A stretch of 64,000 nt of DNA from Marsupella aquatica (GCA_973895155.1 OZ316898.1:8246001-8310000), one strand, 5' to 3'. Positions 33,289 through 47,293 are shown, counted from the stretch's first letter. Translations and numbers: made by a program. The notes: a model not told the origin generated them from the letters alone.

Positions 33289-36200
33289 TTACCTATGCTG
33301 ACCATTAGGTCTGCGACCCTGGCTAGATCCACTCACTGTCACCGCGGCCACATTATTTCCACTAGATCCCACAGAGGATTCCGAGTCCTGGTCAGAGCTT
33401 CCATTCCCCACTTCTCTCTGGGCCTGGTCACCACTCTTTTCTGATATAATTTCGCTGTTGCGGTTGGGTCGGCAACCCTGGGCCTCTCCTCTTGGGCTAC
33501 AGATCAAAGCACGGCCAGCAAGATGACCCGCAGCCACAATTGGTGGAGGGCAGACAATTCCAGTTCGTGGTGGGGAGAAAACAAGTGGAAGATATTCATC
33601 GGTGTCGCAGGCAAAACGCGAATTTCGAAAGTGTTCCTCCAACGCCGCACGGCCCTGTTAGTTCCATCACGACGATACAGGAAAGTATATTTACATGCAA
33701 CTTCGAAGAGTCCAATCAGCAGGCGGCAGCGATCGAGACCAAACACAGAATCTGGACATTACTGGAAGACACCTCACTGCAAGGAGTTCCATTCATGCGT
33801 GCCGATCGAGGTGTGTTTTTGCTTTGTTCGGCTTCAATGTTACAAACATACTTCCGGTACCAGTGTGAGGAACCTTCCCACAGAGGCTGTTACAATCCAG
33901 TCCACATTCTGAACTAGTGCAGAAAAAAACATCTAAGACCAGCACAGAAATGAACGAATAAACTTCTTTCTACAACAACACAATCGCATGTACAGAGAGA
34001 GAAGTACCTGGACACGGGCGTATGTCACTTGACAAATCTTGCGAGAATTAAACGCCTCCCACTGTTGAGCGTGGAACGACTTGTACAACTTCAGAGTGGC
34101 TTGAACAGAAGTGAAATTCACGAAAGCGTATCCCAAATTACAACGGTTCCTGCAGCATGCAAATTAGGTTTGAGTTAGCAAACCTGATAGGTGGCCCTCC
34201 AAATGGAATAAAATTGTTGCCAGCCACAGAAGTATTAAGCTAGCGTAGGCATCAAAGGGAAAAACAAGTTTCAAATACCGACAACTTTGAATGTTCAGTA
34301 CATACAACCAAGAAAACGGAGACATAACACGAAGCCGTTAACCAAGGGCAAGGTGAGAACCATACTTGAAATCTATCGGCAGATACACGAAGTCGTATCC
34401 AGACTGCGGTTCGTTAGGGTCCACAATGTTCTGGTTGCAGCAGAGACAATGCTGATCCAGCAGTGCCAAGAGCATGGATTGGCTGCGGTAATCACAAAAC
34501 TATTTTTAGGTCAGATTCATATTCTGCGTGATTTAGGTTATTCAAGTAATCCCATTCATCTACCGAGTAACGTACGGTACACGAGATACTCCGCAGAAAA
34601 TCCGTGAGTTAAAATCGTCAAGACAAAAAGACTCTAGGTGAGTAGACGAATGAAAGTTGCGTTTAAGGCTGGGATGGTCACTGAAGATAAATTCCCAACA
34701 TAAAAGCAAATCCCCGACATTGACCAAAAGATAGCGTTCTGGACGTAATCCATTAGCACCACCGCGCCGCACCTATACTTGTTGGGAATATTCTTGATCA
34801 TAAGAGTGGTCCTGGGCGTGTCACTGTTCATTTCAGCTTGGTCTGCGTTGAATACATATAGCGCATGCTCTCGAGGAGAGCTTTTCGGTGTCAACCCAGT
34901 CTTTCCACTTCTTGGGCTATCTCTAGATCCGTCCAGTCCTGGCTTGCTTTCACCGAGGCTGCTCGGGAGACATGTCAAGTCCATTTTCAAAACCGGTCCA
35001 TTGGAATTGGTGGCAGCTCCGCCTCTGCGGCGACGCCCGGTAGGTTCGTCATTGCCTCCTCTTCCAGAACCACCACCACCCGCACCAACGTAATAATTGC
35101 TGCCTCTACCGAAGCCCCCGGTGGTTCCTCCGCTGTGGAAGCTGGAGCCGGGAGAACACTGTCCACCGCAGTATCCCCCTCCCCTCCCATACTGCCGACT
35201 GTGTGCACCTTCGCTTCCAATGGGAACAAGACCAGGAACACTACCCAGAGCGGGACTCGATGGCCCTGCTTGAATTTGCTGATATGGTAAAGTTTGAAGC
35301 TGGCCGTGACCAACATTCCATTGCTGCTGCTGCTGCTGAACTAGCGCACCTAGCGGAGCAATGGGGGGCCCAGGAGAGACATGCTGAAAATTAGGCCAAA
35401 GATACTGCGGAGGCGGACCTGGAGGACCTGCCATCGACTGAGCGGGCCCCATGGACGGATCTGTACCCCAGCCAAGGTACATCGGTTGCCCTTGAATTGC
35501 ACCGGGTATCACAGCTGCGTTAAGTCTGTTCCCGACCAATGGCACCAAAGAAGCCGCTGCAGCAGCAGCACCCTGATGAGCAAGTACCTGGGCTTGGGCT
35601 TGAGCTCGAGCCCGCCGGGCTTGGCCCCCCGGACGGCTAAACTCAATTTTCACTCTCTTCCCACCAATCTCATGGCCATCCAACGCTTCCAGAGCTTTTG
35701 CAGCATCCCTCACGTCATAAAATTCAACGAACTTGTGCTGTCGCTTAGCCGGAGTCTCTCTCAGTTCTTTCACTGCCCCTGTACATCAGAAATATATGTA
35801 AGGGATCAGAATACATAGAAACGCCAGAAGGAATTGGACGAGGTTCGCACGCCACTCCCAACAGAACTACTGTTAGCGACGTCGAAACCCTCACGGTGTT
35901 AAATCACGAGGCAGTAATCTAAAACGGAAAGCATTCACTTGACTAAGAATCCCACACTGCACTGAGGACGTGAGAGCACATTGCTTTACACACTATCAAC
36001 CATAGTTTGTTGGACGATCTCGTCCAGAAGTGCCCAGCCTATCTCACTTCTGGTAATCGACAGTAGATTGCACCTTGGCATTGAAGAGTTAAGCGAAAGA
36101 TAATCTGAATTGCGACACGGAAAACCCAAGGCTTCGTAATCTCTGCGTCGCTAATTCCAGTCTAAGGTAGACATAGAAAAGGTGACCATAGCAAACGATT

Positions 36201-38139
36201 TGAAAGTCGCCGGAGAGAACAAACCGAGTGAAATCCTACCGTGCGCTTCAAATGCTGCTCGCAGATCGTCGAGAGGCATATCCACATCTAAATTGAACAC
36301 CACCAGAGTTCCCTGATTATGGCTGTCAGGACCCGCAGCTGAGCCAACCGGTACGGTATACTGAGCCCACACTGCCTTCCCACCAATCAACCCACGAGCA
36401 GGAGGAGCGACGTCTTCCTCTCGGGGAGACTCTCTGAAAATGTCATGCTTTTCGAGCTCGAGCATGTCAGCAGACTGGGCATGACCACTCGAACGCTGCC
36501 TCTGCATCTGCTGCTGAAACTTTTGCTGCATGCGCTGCTGCTGAAGCAGATGCTGTTGCTGAATGTCCCTCAGTGCCTCCTTGGAATGCCTTAAATCATA
36601 ATAATGCGTTGTAACCAGTCCCTCATGGCGCCGTTCTAACCCCAGCGCCCTTACCAAACCCCACTGCTCTAGTTCTTGTTTCAATGCGTAATCAGTGAGC
36701 TCAGTGGGAACACCGCTTAGCAACAAGGCTCGAGAGACATGCTCACGGCCAGTCAAGGGAGGAGGCACAGCGAATGCAGGCACTCTCCCGGTCGGTGACC
36801 CAATGGGGGGTGAACAGCCAGAAGGGATGAACGAGTGCATGGTCGGAGCAGAGACGTAATGCCTCAAGAGATGAGGAGGATGCTGCCCGACCATAGGTGG
36901 TGGTGCAAGGGACCCAGAGCCCGCTGACATGTGGTGCGACAATTCACAACCTTGCATCCCGATGCCCATGTGTTGAGCCGTCTCCCACGGAGGTGTCTGG
37001 GAAGCAGAAATGGGACCAAAGAGAGGGGCCCCATTAGCATAGATAGGCATCATGGGGGCTCCATTATAGTCAGTACTGTACATGACGGGACCGAGCTCGA
37101 CTGCAGGAGGAGGAGCGTAAGGAACGTGAGGAGGTGGTTGTTGTTGTTCGATGTGGTATGGAGGAGGCTGTACAATTGATACAAGGCTCGGAGGAGATGG
37201 AGAGGGGCATGGAGATGGCGAAGGCGTGAACTCCCGAGCATTCGGGTCGAGCAAATTCAGCTTCCCATCATGAGGGGACATTACAAGAGAGGCAGGAAGA
37301 AAAGACTGCGGAGGTCTGAAGTCCGTCTCTGAAGCCTGCTGCTGCTGCTGAGCAGCGAAGTCACTTTCCACACTTGTAGCGTCAGGGAGAATCAACGACG
37401 GCGGGCGAAAATCACCACGTTCCGCATGAGGGCGGTGCAAGTCGAACTCCCTAACGAGTTGCGCCTGCTGCTGTTGCAGCCTGCTAGCATCGAGAGCTTT
37501 CAAATCTATTCCCGGAGGCTGCCACTGATCCTGACTCACATGCTGCTGGTGCTGGTGCTGGGTGTCACCACTACCAACGTGATCGCTTCCGTTCTCCAAC
37601 ATCTCCAGTTCTCCTGCGTTGCTCTCCACTGCTGCTGGCTCCCCATTGCTGCTCCCAGCCTCCGCCGCGAGGCACTCGATCGCCAACGTGGCCCGCATAG
37701 CTTCCAATTGAGAGGGGGGGCCAGCTATAATCTCCCCCCCAACACACTGCAGCGACAACTCGTTCAAAGCCTCATCGAGAGGCCGTTGTTCCACTGTACA
37801 CGAATCGTCGACGACATCATGCTTCCCGCTCGTCGACATCCCATTACTACCATTCGCTTTCATGCCTCCTGCTCCTGCTGCTACTACTACTGCTCCTACT
37901 GCTGCAGCTCCTCCTACACCACAATCTCCAATTCTGTCCGGCGACGACGACTTGTTGGTGTTTCCGTTGACACCTCCAAGAACTTCCCGGCCTTCCCTAC
38001 TAAGCCCCATCTTGACAATGCCAGCATACCCGACTGATGATTTTCCTCCCGACCCTGTCGTCGATCTCTCTCCTCCCCCCTGCGGAAGTGGACTTGCGAC
38101 ACCCTGAGCATCGCACGCCCCAATCTTCTTCCCACCCAT
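33289..38139 (-). CDS. TEL: TERMINAL EAR1-like (TEL/Mei2-like) RNA-binding protein, complete, 5 exons
   Basis: Exons on the minus strand: 38139-36240, 35778-34773, 34482-34366, 34149-34008, 33654-33289. The lengths sum to 3,531 bases (1,176 codons plus stop), with all junctions GT-AG and in phase. Known TEL proteins act at shoot tips and repress differentiation, probably by binding RNA through the C-terminal RRM. RRM1 (about 465-535) has [12 protein letters not shown] and [16 protein letters not shown]2 (about 607-682) has [17 protein letters not shown] and, across intron 1, HKFVEFYDV and [10 protein letters not shown]. The Mei2-type RRM3 (about 957-1075) has [35 protein letters not shown] and [15 protein letters not shown], then HFRNSRF and [17 protein letters not shown] in RRM1 and [10 protein letters not shown] after RRM3 favour TEL over other Mei2-like types. 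The first 460 residues are low-complexity, rich in Gly, Ala, Pro and Gln; a Gln-rich tract follows RRM1, and Gly-rich sequence lies before RRM3. The start is the first ATG after an in-frame stop. At 1,176 residues it is long for TEL, mostly from the N-terminus. Confidence 0.95.
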
Positions 38140-38387
38140 CTCCTTCTCCGCCAGCCCAGCCCAAGCCCCCTCCGTGGACGCCCTGGCTGCCTGGCCGGAC
38201 TCCAATGTCCCCCCCACTTCCACCACTCTCACAGACCAACAGCCTTCATCCCCCACCCTCCTTGCTTGTCAGCCCACCTCACAATTCTTCACTGAGCTTC
38301 TCCGCGTTCATCCCCACCCTTGACGAAAACTTGACGACAACAACGACGCCGGTTGTTCCCGGCGGAGCGGGGAGGGGATGGATGGGC

Positions 38388-38408
38388 GGGGGGGGGGGGG
38401 GTGGGGGG
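38388..38408 (+). repeat. Poly-G tract
   Basis: A run of 14 G, then T, then six G on the plus strand, that is, a C-run in the TEL sense strand. Length is likely polymorphic and prone to sequencing error. Confidence 0.85.
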
Positions 38409-39350
38409 AATGCCCAGGCCGTGACGTACTCCTTTCAGCAGTCTCCAGGATATGACGGTGGTCCAAACATCCAAACCAAACCAAAGAAAAGAAAAGGTGC
38501 CCCTGCCACCCTCCTCCTCACCCACGCCACTCTCTCTTTCTCCCTCGCTCTCTCACAAGCTCGTCCAGAATTCCGTTCCTTCTTGCACCTCCTCCTCCTC
38601 AGCAAAACGAATGCCACGGCGGAAGATATAATTCAAGCTAAGCTACGCTACGGTGTAGCTTGCAGCAGCAGCCAGCGACTCGTAAGCTAATCAGCAAAGC
38701 GCTCAGGCGATCTTTCCTCCTTCCCTTTCCTTCCACTCCCGTCTTCTTCTCCTCCTCCTCCCTCCTGGAAATCAAAAGATCGCAATCCCCTTCATCATAC
38801 GATATACTTACAGCATACCTGCACACCTGCTTCTCTACTCTACATACACTCCAGCCATCGAGAATCACGAGCCTATCGTTCATTCATCATACTTCCGTCG
38901 GGCCAGCCAGCGTCCCCTTCTCTCTATTCGTCTCTCCTTCCTCCTCTCTTCTGGTCCCCACCCCACCCAGAACGAGAGATCGCCTCGTTTCTTTCAATTT
39001 CCGCTTCTCTTTGAGCCCCGAGTACGGTATCAATCTTCCGCACATACCCACCCTCCCCTCTCGCCTACGACCGTGTACTCCGTTTCTCTCCCTCCCCTCT
39101 CCCTCTCCCTCTCCTCTCCCTCTCTGAAAGCCTTCGCTGATAGTAGTATTTCTTTCCCACAGTGTGGGTTCTCGCTCGTGCGTGCGGTGCCATTGGGGTT
39201 GGCTCTCGCTCGAGCCAACGGAAGGTCGACAGGGCTCGCGTTGCCGGAGGCAGGCGTAATGCCCGCGCCACTCCTCAAAAGTACGCGCCCATTTGCGGCA
39301 TAACGCCGGATTCCCTTTCCACGTCGAACGATCGGGCCAGACGTAAAGCG

Positions 39351-39377
39351 GTAGTAGTAGTAGTAGTAGTAGTAGTA
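39351..39377 (+). repeat. (GTA)n microsatellite
   Basis: Nine uninterrupted gta triplets lie upstream of TEL. Confidence 0.95.
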
Positions 39378-39480
39378 AAGCAGTACTACAGTCCAGTCTC
39401 CTCAACAAGACCGCGACAGAGTGGGCTACGCTGCTATACTATTAATATTCATACTAAATTACTAATGCCATCTATCTATT

Positions 39481-42400
39481 TGTGATAATCCTGTCGTGTA
39501 GCGACTCTTGCGACAACTTATTGCGGTAGCCTTTCTTCCCGGCGTGCCGGTCGTCAGTCAGTCCAGTCTGAATGTCTGGTAGTCGCGCTCCAGAATCCGG
39601 TGTGGCAGTGCAGCCTTTGTTTCCGGTCAAAGTTCATCAAACAAACTACTTACTGGACAGGCTCCCGCGTTCCCCGTGCCGGGAAGTATGGCCGGGTATT
39701 TCTGGCCGGGGAGTGACTTGGTGCCCGGAACGGGGATTCGGCGTCGTGTTGTGGGTTCCTTTTGCATGGGGGGGACACGTAAGATCTGGCTTGGGTAAAC
39801 ACAGCTCGTTCTCGAGTACGCAATTGTTTATTTCCAAGCCTCATCTCCATCACATATATCCTTCTGTTCTGCTCCTTGTGCATGCGTTCTTTGGGGCCTA
39901 GTTTCAAAGAATGATTGGGATTCCTTCTGGTCTTCTTGAAATCTTCTTTTGAGTTGTCAGCTTCCTCTACTCTATTGCCCCAACTTCTCCTTGAATTGTC
40001 TCATCCCTCAATCCTTTTTCACCTTTTCTCCACAGTGATGATGATCTGAGAGCGTCCGATACAAATTCTCCATGCACGTGTGGTCATGTACGAGAAAAGC
40101 AGAAATAGTTGGTAGAATTAGAGTCAAGATACCTGAAAAGAAGGTCCATAATTTGATTGACATGGTGGATTTTTGTTGTCTGATCAGTTGTGTTCATTTC
40201 TTGAGTTGAGGAAGATGCCACACCAACTGATCTATGTCAAAGTTGGATGGGCCGCACGTGAACTATGTTTACTCTCTTAAAACAAAAGTATGACCCAGCG
40301 TTGTATCATAAAAAGACCCATGTTGTGAGTCTTTTTAGTCTTTTCTGCCACTATAGAAAAGGGATTTCCCTGTCTATATCCATTAAAAGTTCATAAAAAA
40401 TACATATTATATGCTAGGTTCAATGATTCGTTATATTTGAAAAGCACCAAGCCAATCTCAAATTAATGTTGGAAGGTATCAAAGAAACCTATCACCAGGA
40501 TTGGCACCCAAAATCTGTGAGGATGGTTCCTAAGTTTCTTTGTTTCTCACAAGCCCAAGTAGTTTGTTATATGTAGTGCCTTACCGGTTGAAATGAAGCT
40601 CTGTAAGATTTCATTTTCAGGGGACAAAATATAGCATGACCTTCTGTTGTATAAAATTGTGTAGCCCTTTGCATGCGCTTTTTTATGTTGCCTTTACATG
40701 ACTAAATCATGTTATGTGCATAAATCCGTTTTCATTTCTTAATCACACAATATGATTAAGATTGGACTTAAGTGCTACGCACATTGTATGTGAGATAAGT
40801 CTCAACTACTAGAACTTAACGAACAAGAACAGATAGTCTCAGACTTTGGCAATAGGCCATTTAAATTATCACAACCAAAATATTCTTCAGTCTATATTAC
40901 TTTGTACACCTACCCAAAACATTTGCTTTCGACCTATCACAACACAAAGAGATTTTCTGTTTATATGAAGTTTTTCAGGCTCTTGTGTTTACAATGTGAT
41001 TTACTCTCCATTTCCCCAAAATGCCTATATTTTCCAGCCCATTGTTTCTGGAACACCACTTCTTTTATTATTTTATTTTTGGCACAAAGCTAATGAAGAC
41101 TAAGGCATGAATTTGTTGCCCAAAGAGTTCCTTTCTTTCGATGAAGCGAGGTTGTCGTGCCAAAAGGCTCTTCCTATCGCAGAACTCTATGGAAAAATTG
41201 GACCCCCTTCTTGATTTTGGTAGCACCATCTCGCATCCAGTAGATTAACATTTTTATACTCTTTTGCATCAACAGTTATTACAATATTTATGTGTCTGAA
41301 GTTGTGCTAAAACGTCACTTTTGTATTAATGATATTCTAAAAAATAGCCAATGGCACAATTCAAAACATTAATTATGAGATTTGTCCTTTCTCTGTTCTT
41401 AATAGTTTAGTAGGCCCGTTTTATTATGGCGACAGTACCTTAATAGCCAGTTACCTAGAAAACAAAACCCTCTGCTGTGCAGCCGCCAAATTAAATAATC
41501 ATCAGTGTAGTACCATTATTATTTCGATTGTGGTTATTAGGAATGAAAAAGTAGGCACTCGGATAATTTGTCGTATGCGGGAAGCGGAGGAGTCTCAAAA
41601 GAGACAAAAGGATATTTCGTTAAATGGGGTTGAATTTTCTTTATGATGGGTCCATAATTGCATTAGACTTGTTACGGAGAACGAATCTAGATGATCATTC
41701 TACTTTCCGAATTTCTAATCGAAAACTCTGCTCTCACCCCAAAACCCCAATAATTGATTTGAAGAGAAACTCAATGATAAGGAATTTCAACCGAAATCAA
41801 TTGTATATTAGAGTCGTAATTAAGTGAACAATTTGATAGACAATCTGACCACAAGCTCAAAGGGAACAACCTTAAAATCTACCAAGAAGTTCTCGCACCC
41901 AAAAAATAGCAGGTGAGTATTTCCTCCCTCCTTCCACACCAACCTGGTGGCTAATTCTCTAGAGCTAAGTTTGTCAACTTTTGAACTCTAGGTGACGTAG
42001 AGAAAAGCACCGTTGGGTGACCTAAACACATTGCTTAGCCCACTACTTGATGATCCTAAACAATAACTTACCCTGAAAGTCAATCAAAACGTTGGTTAAC
42101 TCGACTGGTTGTTCCAGGGTGTTCCATCTTGCAAGGGCAAGAACATCAAAAACAAAACAGGTTAGATGATTGCTATTATATGCTTAGCTGAGGGTTGGGG
42201 TTAATATGAACAGGGGATAAAGCATCACAGCAATGAGTAGCTCATTGCTCAGTTCGAGTTTCCCTTGCCGATTCTGTGTTATTGTCTCTCATCTCTAAAA
42301 TAAACAATGTCTCTCCCAATCGATGAATTTCTGAGATGTATTTTCATGGGTTTCAAGCAGCCAATGTTGCTTTCTTCTGTTGCCCAAGCTGTTGCCAATA

Positions 42401-44278
42401 GCTGTGCCGGGCATGAGCTCGGAGGATAGTCTGTTGCAGATATTGGAGGTGATTGGGGTGTTTATGAGAAAATTTGAATTGAAAGATTGAATTTTAGATT
42501 TTGATAAAACTGTCAAGCACATATGCGGGGAAGCTATGAAATCTAGGAAAGGTAGGGTTTAAACCCTAAACCCTTATTCAACGCTCACTCTAGACATCTG
42601 ATTGCGGATTGATGTACCATGTGTGATTCTTGCTCATAGATGCAATTAGACAGAGAAACAGGTTTGTGACTGGAGAATGTATTGGTTAATTGATTGAGAG
42701 CTATTGGAAGGGAGAGCAGTGAATGGCAATGACATTGTCTTGAATGCTGGTGATGATCTTGAAGATTTTTGGGGAGGAGTTTCTTAGATCACAGATGCAC
42801 ACCTTGTTCAAGCTTGCTATCACCAACAACTGCTTATGAAGCAACTAAAGATAGAAGAGAGATTTTGGTGTTCTGATAGAGTCATGTGGATGTTTGAGAA
42901 CAAAACTTGAAAGATAAGTCCAAATCAACCATTACTAAAACTCTTACCACACTTTTGAGATGTGACTATAGTTGGATCACAATTGTAATGTGATTGATGC
43001 AAATGCACCTTAGATTCTTCTAGGTAAATAGGTTTCAAGAAACTAATTAATCAAAATCATACACTATGGACACAATAGTAATACTGACTAAAAACATTTG
43101 CAAGGGATTAAGCCCAGACCAAGCACATATTCCAACACACTTTCACCATGAAGCTAGTTGATAGCACTGGGTCTGCAAAAATGAAAAATGATAGTAAACC
43201 AATCCTATAGCTGGCTCAACACTGCTACTGTCTTCCCCTGACCACCAGCCTTCTATTCAACAATCACAACAACAAGGTATCCCTCCAGAAAAGAGTTTTC
43301 CCTCTCATATAGGCCCTATGTTAAAGAGCTCCCAGGCCTTGTGTGTGAGGCCGGGTGTGAGGACAATGCCTTGTATTTGAATGCAATTGATGTCAATTGT
43401 GCCTCAACATGTAATCTTTAACCTGGAAGATGAACCATGTCCTTGAGCATGTCTTCACTTAAAGAGAAACCCCTTCCTCAAACACAAGGCCCCGTAATTA
43501 GCTCCCCTGCCAAAACTTACTATTCAAACTCAAACACAAAGCTCAGGGCCTTCTATTTGAACACCTGCCCTTCTATTTGAACACCTGCATGAGTTTGGAG
43601 GATGATGGCACTTCTCAGTGTAGAGTTTGCACATGAGTTCTTATGCCATAGCTATTTTGGGGGGACTTGTTGGAGGGTAGTTGCTTGATGATCTTGCAGT
43701 GGATATGTTTGTTGCTATTGGCTTTGAAACACCATTGAATCTAGTTGGGGCTGTGCAGACATTGGTGTTGGATGTTAGTAAAGGCTATTACCACAGAAAC
43801 ATATTAGACTTCATACTTATTTCTACTTGCACTATGATTGGTATGTAGCTACTGGATTATTTGCATACCAGCATCAATATGTTCTTTGGGCATTGGTTGC
43901 ACCTAGCCCAGGTTCAGCATAGAGAAAGTTAGTCTTTCAAGGAAGTGGAAATGCAGATACCAACAAAAGCCGGGTATAGAAGCCACTCAGAATTTCAAGG
44001 AAGTAAGAGGATGCCTTTGATGACATCTACACATAAGTCCCTTCTCCAATGACTTGCTTAAATTGTTGAATTATAGTAGACACAAATATGTCTAGGCTTT
44101 TTATTAATTTCCCAAGGTCTACTCCAACATTCCGCTTGAGGCTCTGCCAGCCATACCAACAGTGCTCTTTGACACTAGAGACTATTGCAACTCCCTTTTG
44201 AAATCATCCTACAATCACATGAATCTTGCCTCTTGTGCTCTCAAGATGGTGTTCTTAAATTTCTGTTTCAACTCTGCC
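39481..44278. other. Long AT-rich gene-free stretch
   Basis: No frame with a recognisable domain is present. A telomere-like palindromic motif (agggtttaaaccct followed by aaaccct) lies at 42554-42574. A 20-base duplication (sharing 'ccttctatttgaacacctgc') is at about 43551-43590. The remainder looks like decayed repeat DNA. Confidence 0.35.
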
Positions 44279-44330
44279 TAGTCATCCTCAAGGTAGTCGC
44301 GCAATAGTCATCCTCAAGGTAGTCGCGCAA
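44279..44330. repeat. 26-bp perfect tandem duplication
   Basis: Two identical copies of a unit that begins 'tagtcatcctcaaggtag' lie at 44279-44304 and 44305-44330. Confidence 0.95.
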
Positions 44331-47227
44331 GGTTTGTTGTTTGTTCAAGCATCCTGGAGAGTAAGTTCTGCCTCTCTACCCTATTGAGTGTTGGTTGGTT
44401 AGCTTGAGCAGTAGAGGCAGACATTTCAGGTGGGTCTTGATCAGAAGCTCACATTCAATAAAGCAAAGACAACAATTATCATCTGGGACGACCCATTTTC
44501 CTATCACCCCCAAGTATCACTTGCTGAATCTGTTGAAAGACCAGAGAGCTTTCAGTTCAAAGAAAAGAGGATCAGACACATGATAGAGATGTTCCAGGGT
44601 TCTGCTCCACAATGTTTTGAACTGGCAGACTTTGTTGACTTTGTTTGCAAAGCAGCCTAGCAACAGAATTTCAAGGAGTCTTCAAGCTGAGGGGATAGGG
44701 TTGAGCATGGAGCATGGAATAGGTGCACAATGACATCTATAGATCCATCTCATGGTTAGGAAAATATATCACCATAATAATACAACTTTCTGCCATAATG
44801 ACATTTTGTAAACAAAACATTTAAGAGAAGGAGCAGGATTGCATGCTTTTAGTGTTTAGCTAGATGTGATCAAGGGAATGAGGCAGCTGTTTCAGGCAGG
44901 CCTTAATTAATAGAAGCGGCAATAAAACAGTTGCGTAATTCAGAAATTTATGAAGAATACTAACATTGTATGTGTAAACATTTGCTCTTGTAGCCAAAGT
45001 GGCTCCAGTTTCATACAACATCTGGACTGTCTTAAAAAGAAAAGTCTTTGACTACCAACATGTGGACTGGAGAGTTTGCAATGCCAATTTCTTTGATACA
45101 AAAGTTTTTGAGATTACAAAAGATACAATTCATATTACATTATTGGACAGTCCTGGTACATTGGACTGCACTTTACCTTTTTCTATGACAAAATGGTGGG
45201 ACAATTCATTAATCTGGTCTCAGCCTTTGAGTTTTCTTTTGGGTTATCTCAGCCCAGTGTTTTTTATCATGTTACTACTCAACCTACAGTTCTATTCTGG
45301 TGTTGTCTTTTCAACGAGCTGTTTCTATTGTTGTTTTCCTCAAGTTGTTTCTTGGCTAATAGGCAAAGTTCTTGTGCTCTGTTGAGCTTGGATCTCGTTT
45401 CAGGCCTTCTTGATCGGGTTGGGGATCTGGTGCAGTCCTAAGGGCATTGCTCCCTTCTTTCGAACCACAGCAGCCACTATATAAGTGGCCTTACCCCTAA
45501 TGGGTCACTGTTCGTTTGCCTAGGTGAACCATAGACCTACCTTGCAGGCCAATCCCACTCACTTCCCACCGTAAAACCCTCACAGCCTTTGACACTGGTT
45601 TTGGTAAATTCTAAAAAAAATATGAAGTATTAATAGATGCTGTTCTACAATAGATGCATGAATCCCTTATGGTGAAGTAAGGAGATGACGCTCGTACCTG
45701 AAAATCCCACCAAAATATGAGCAGATCTTTCATATTTTTTTAATCTTTTTTAATTTTTGTTTGTTTGTCATTTCAGATCTTTCATATATTGAAACGAGTA
45801 ATATGGGTTACCCCAAGTACTATGTGCAGGAACTTGTGCTATAAGGTGAAAGGGTTTCTTGTGCCTAAGGCTTTTGGTCAATTGCACAACTGGTTGTTTT
45901 GGTGTAGGGTTCCTTTAAACCAGAACTGGCCATGTATAAGTGGGAAGTGTCCAGGACTTCCCTTTTTTTTTTTTTTACATTCTCACTTTTGTTCTCTAGG
46001 GTTTGCTTTTGCTCCATGATTTCACGACAAAGCTAGTGTTAATAGTATAGGTGTAACCCTTAACGGGACAGGTGTGATTTAAGGGATTAAAAACAAAGAT
46101 TGTGTTCATTTTACTTGTTCATGCATTTTCATGATACTCTATTTGTCATGGGAACGGTTCAACATCCATGCAATCTCCATCATTGCAACACCATAGTCCC
46201 CGTTCATCCATATTCGTTCTTTTCCACGCGGGCAGAGGGTGAGCCCCTTACTTTTTCCCCTTTTCCCCTTTTGCCCTTTCCACTTTTAGCAAGGAATCCC
46301 TCCTCGTACACAGCCATAGATTTACAATTCGTTCAAAAAAGGGACGGAAAATAATGAAAACAATCAGCAGAAAGGTTCAAAGGTGACTCAAACTCATGAA
46401 TAAAAATGTCACAAGAATGGTTGAAATCGTACGAAAAGGCACGAACACATTCAAAAATAGAATTGCCATCTGGTACGTCCAAAATCCTCCATCCAATGCT
46501 ACGCCAGATTCTGTGATCATGTTCTCAACATTTTCATCATTATTTTCGTCCCTCTCTATATTCACAAAGACCGGCACCATTCGGGCAGGGCGTCGCTTGC
46601 ATCTACTAGGATGGGGCAGGCAAAAAATCTGCATGGGCATGCGAAACAATGACATGACATATAATCATTTCTATGGCCATCCCACTCATACCATGCCAGC
46701 AAAGCGCAACACGACAGAACACGGGCAGGTGGACGGGCTTCTCTCGGATGGAAAGGACGACGGACGATTCGAATCATTCAGATCATGAACTTTTATTAGT
46801 AGTGTCATATATATTTTGTACTGACTGCATGGCAGAAAGAATCAGTATGCATGTATTTTGGGTCGCGCTCACATTCTGCCCGCGGGCCCAGAAAGAAAGT
46901 ATCATAATTATGTGCATTTTGTACATCCGAATGGACAGAGATCGCTTCCCAACCTTACCATCATTTCTGATTAGAGGGAGGAGACCCCTAAATTTAACCG
47001 ATCCCTAATCAAAGTTTTACTCCCAGCTAACCGAGGTACTTACTCGATAGGCCTCCCCCCCCAAAAAAAAATGTTACTTGACCCTTGAGGTTTTGGGTGT
47101 TGATTTAAAGTCTATTATGGTGTACCAAATTATCTGGATCAATGAAGGATCCAATTAAGTAAAAAGAAAAAAATTTCTGGATCCAACAAATATATACCTC
47201 CCAGCTAACCCTATGAGATCTTGGGTA
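44331..47227. other. Gene-free stretch
   Basis: Frames at 44430-44660, 44999-45385 and 46396-46788 have no recognisable motif. An uninterrupted T-run lies at 45963-45976, and the 13-mer 'agatctttcatat' is repeated at about 45724 and 45774. No gene is supported. Confidence 0.35.
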
Positions 47228-47293
47228 CATTGATGTAAGGTCTATTGATGGTCTGGATCACATTGATGTAAGGTCTATTGATGGTCTGGATCA
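47228..47293. repeat. 33-bp perfect tandem duplication
   Basis: Two identical units that start 'cattgatgtaaggtctattg' lie at 47228-47260 and 47261-47293. Confidence 0.95.

Larger units (their letters stand above)
38140..39480 (-). promoter_or_regulatory. Leader and promoter region of TEL, GA-rich
   Basis: The plus strand is strongly C/T-rich for more than 1 kb, so the TEL sense strand is GA-rich. At 39085-39125 the sense strand has at least five GGG tracts with 2-7 base loops separated by A/GA, a G-quadruplex candidate and a GAGA-type (BPC) motif cluster. A G-run on the plus strand lies at 38388-38408, and a (GTA)n triplet repeat at 39351-39377. Overlapping frames here are low-complexity artefacts. 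No TATA box or start site was fixed. Confidence 0.45.

Noticed and set aside
37426-38690. Plus-strand frames of 203 and 217 codons opposite TEL
   Set aside because: They are antisense shadows of TEL exon 1 and its GA-rich leader.
38887-39408. 173-codon minus-strand frame upstream of TEL
   Set aside because: Low-complexity Arg/Glu/Gly sequence produced by the GA-rich tract; no domain.
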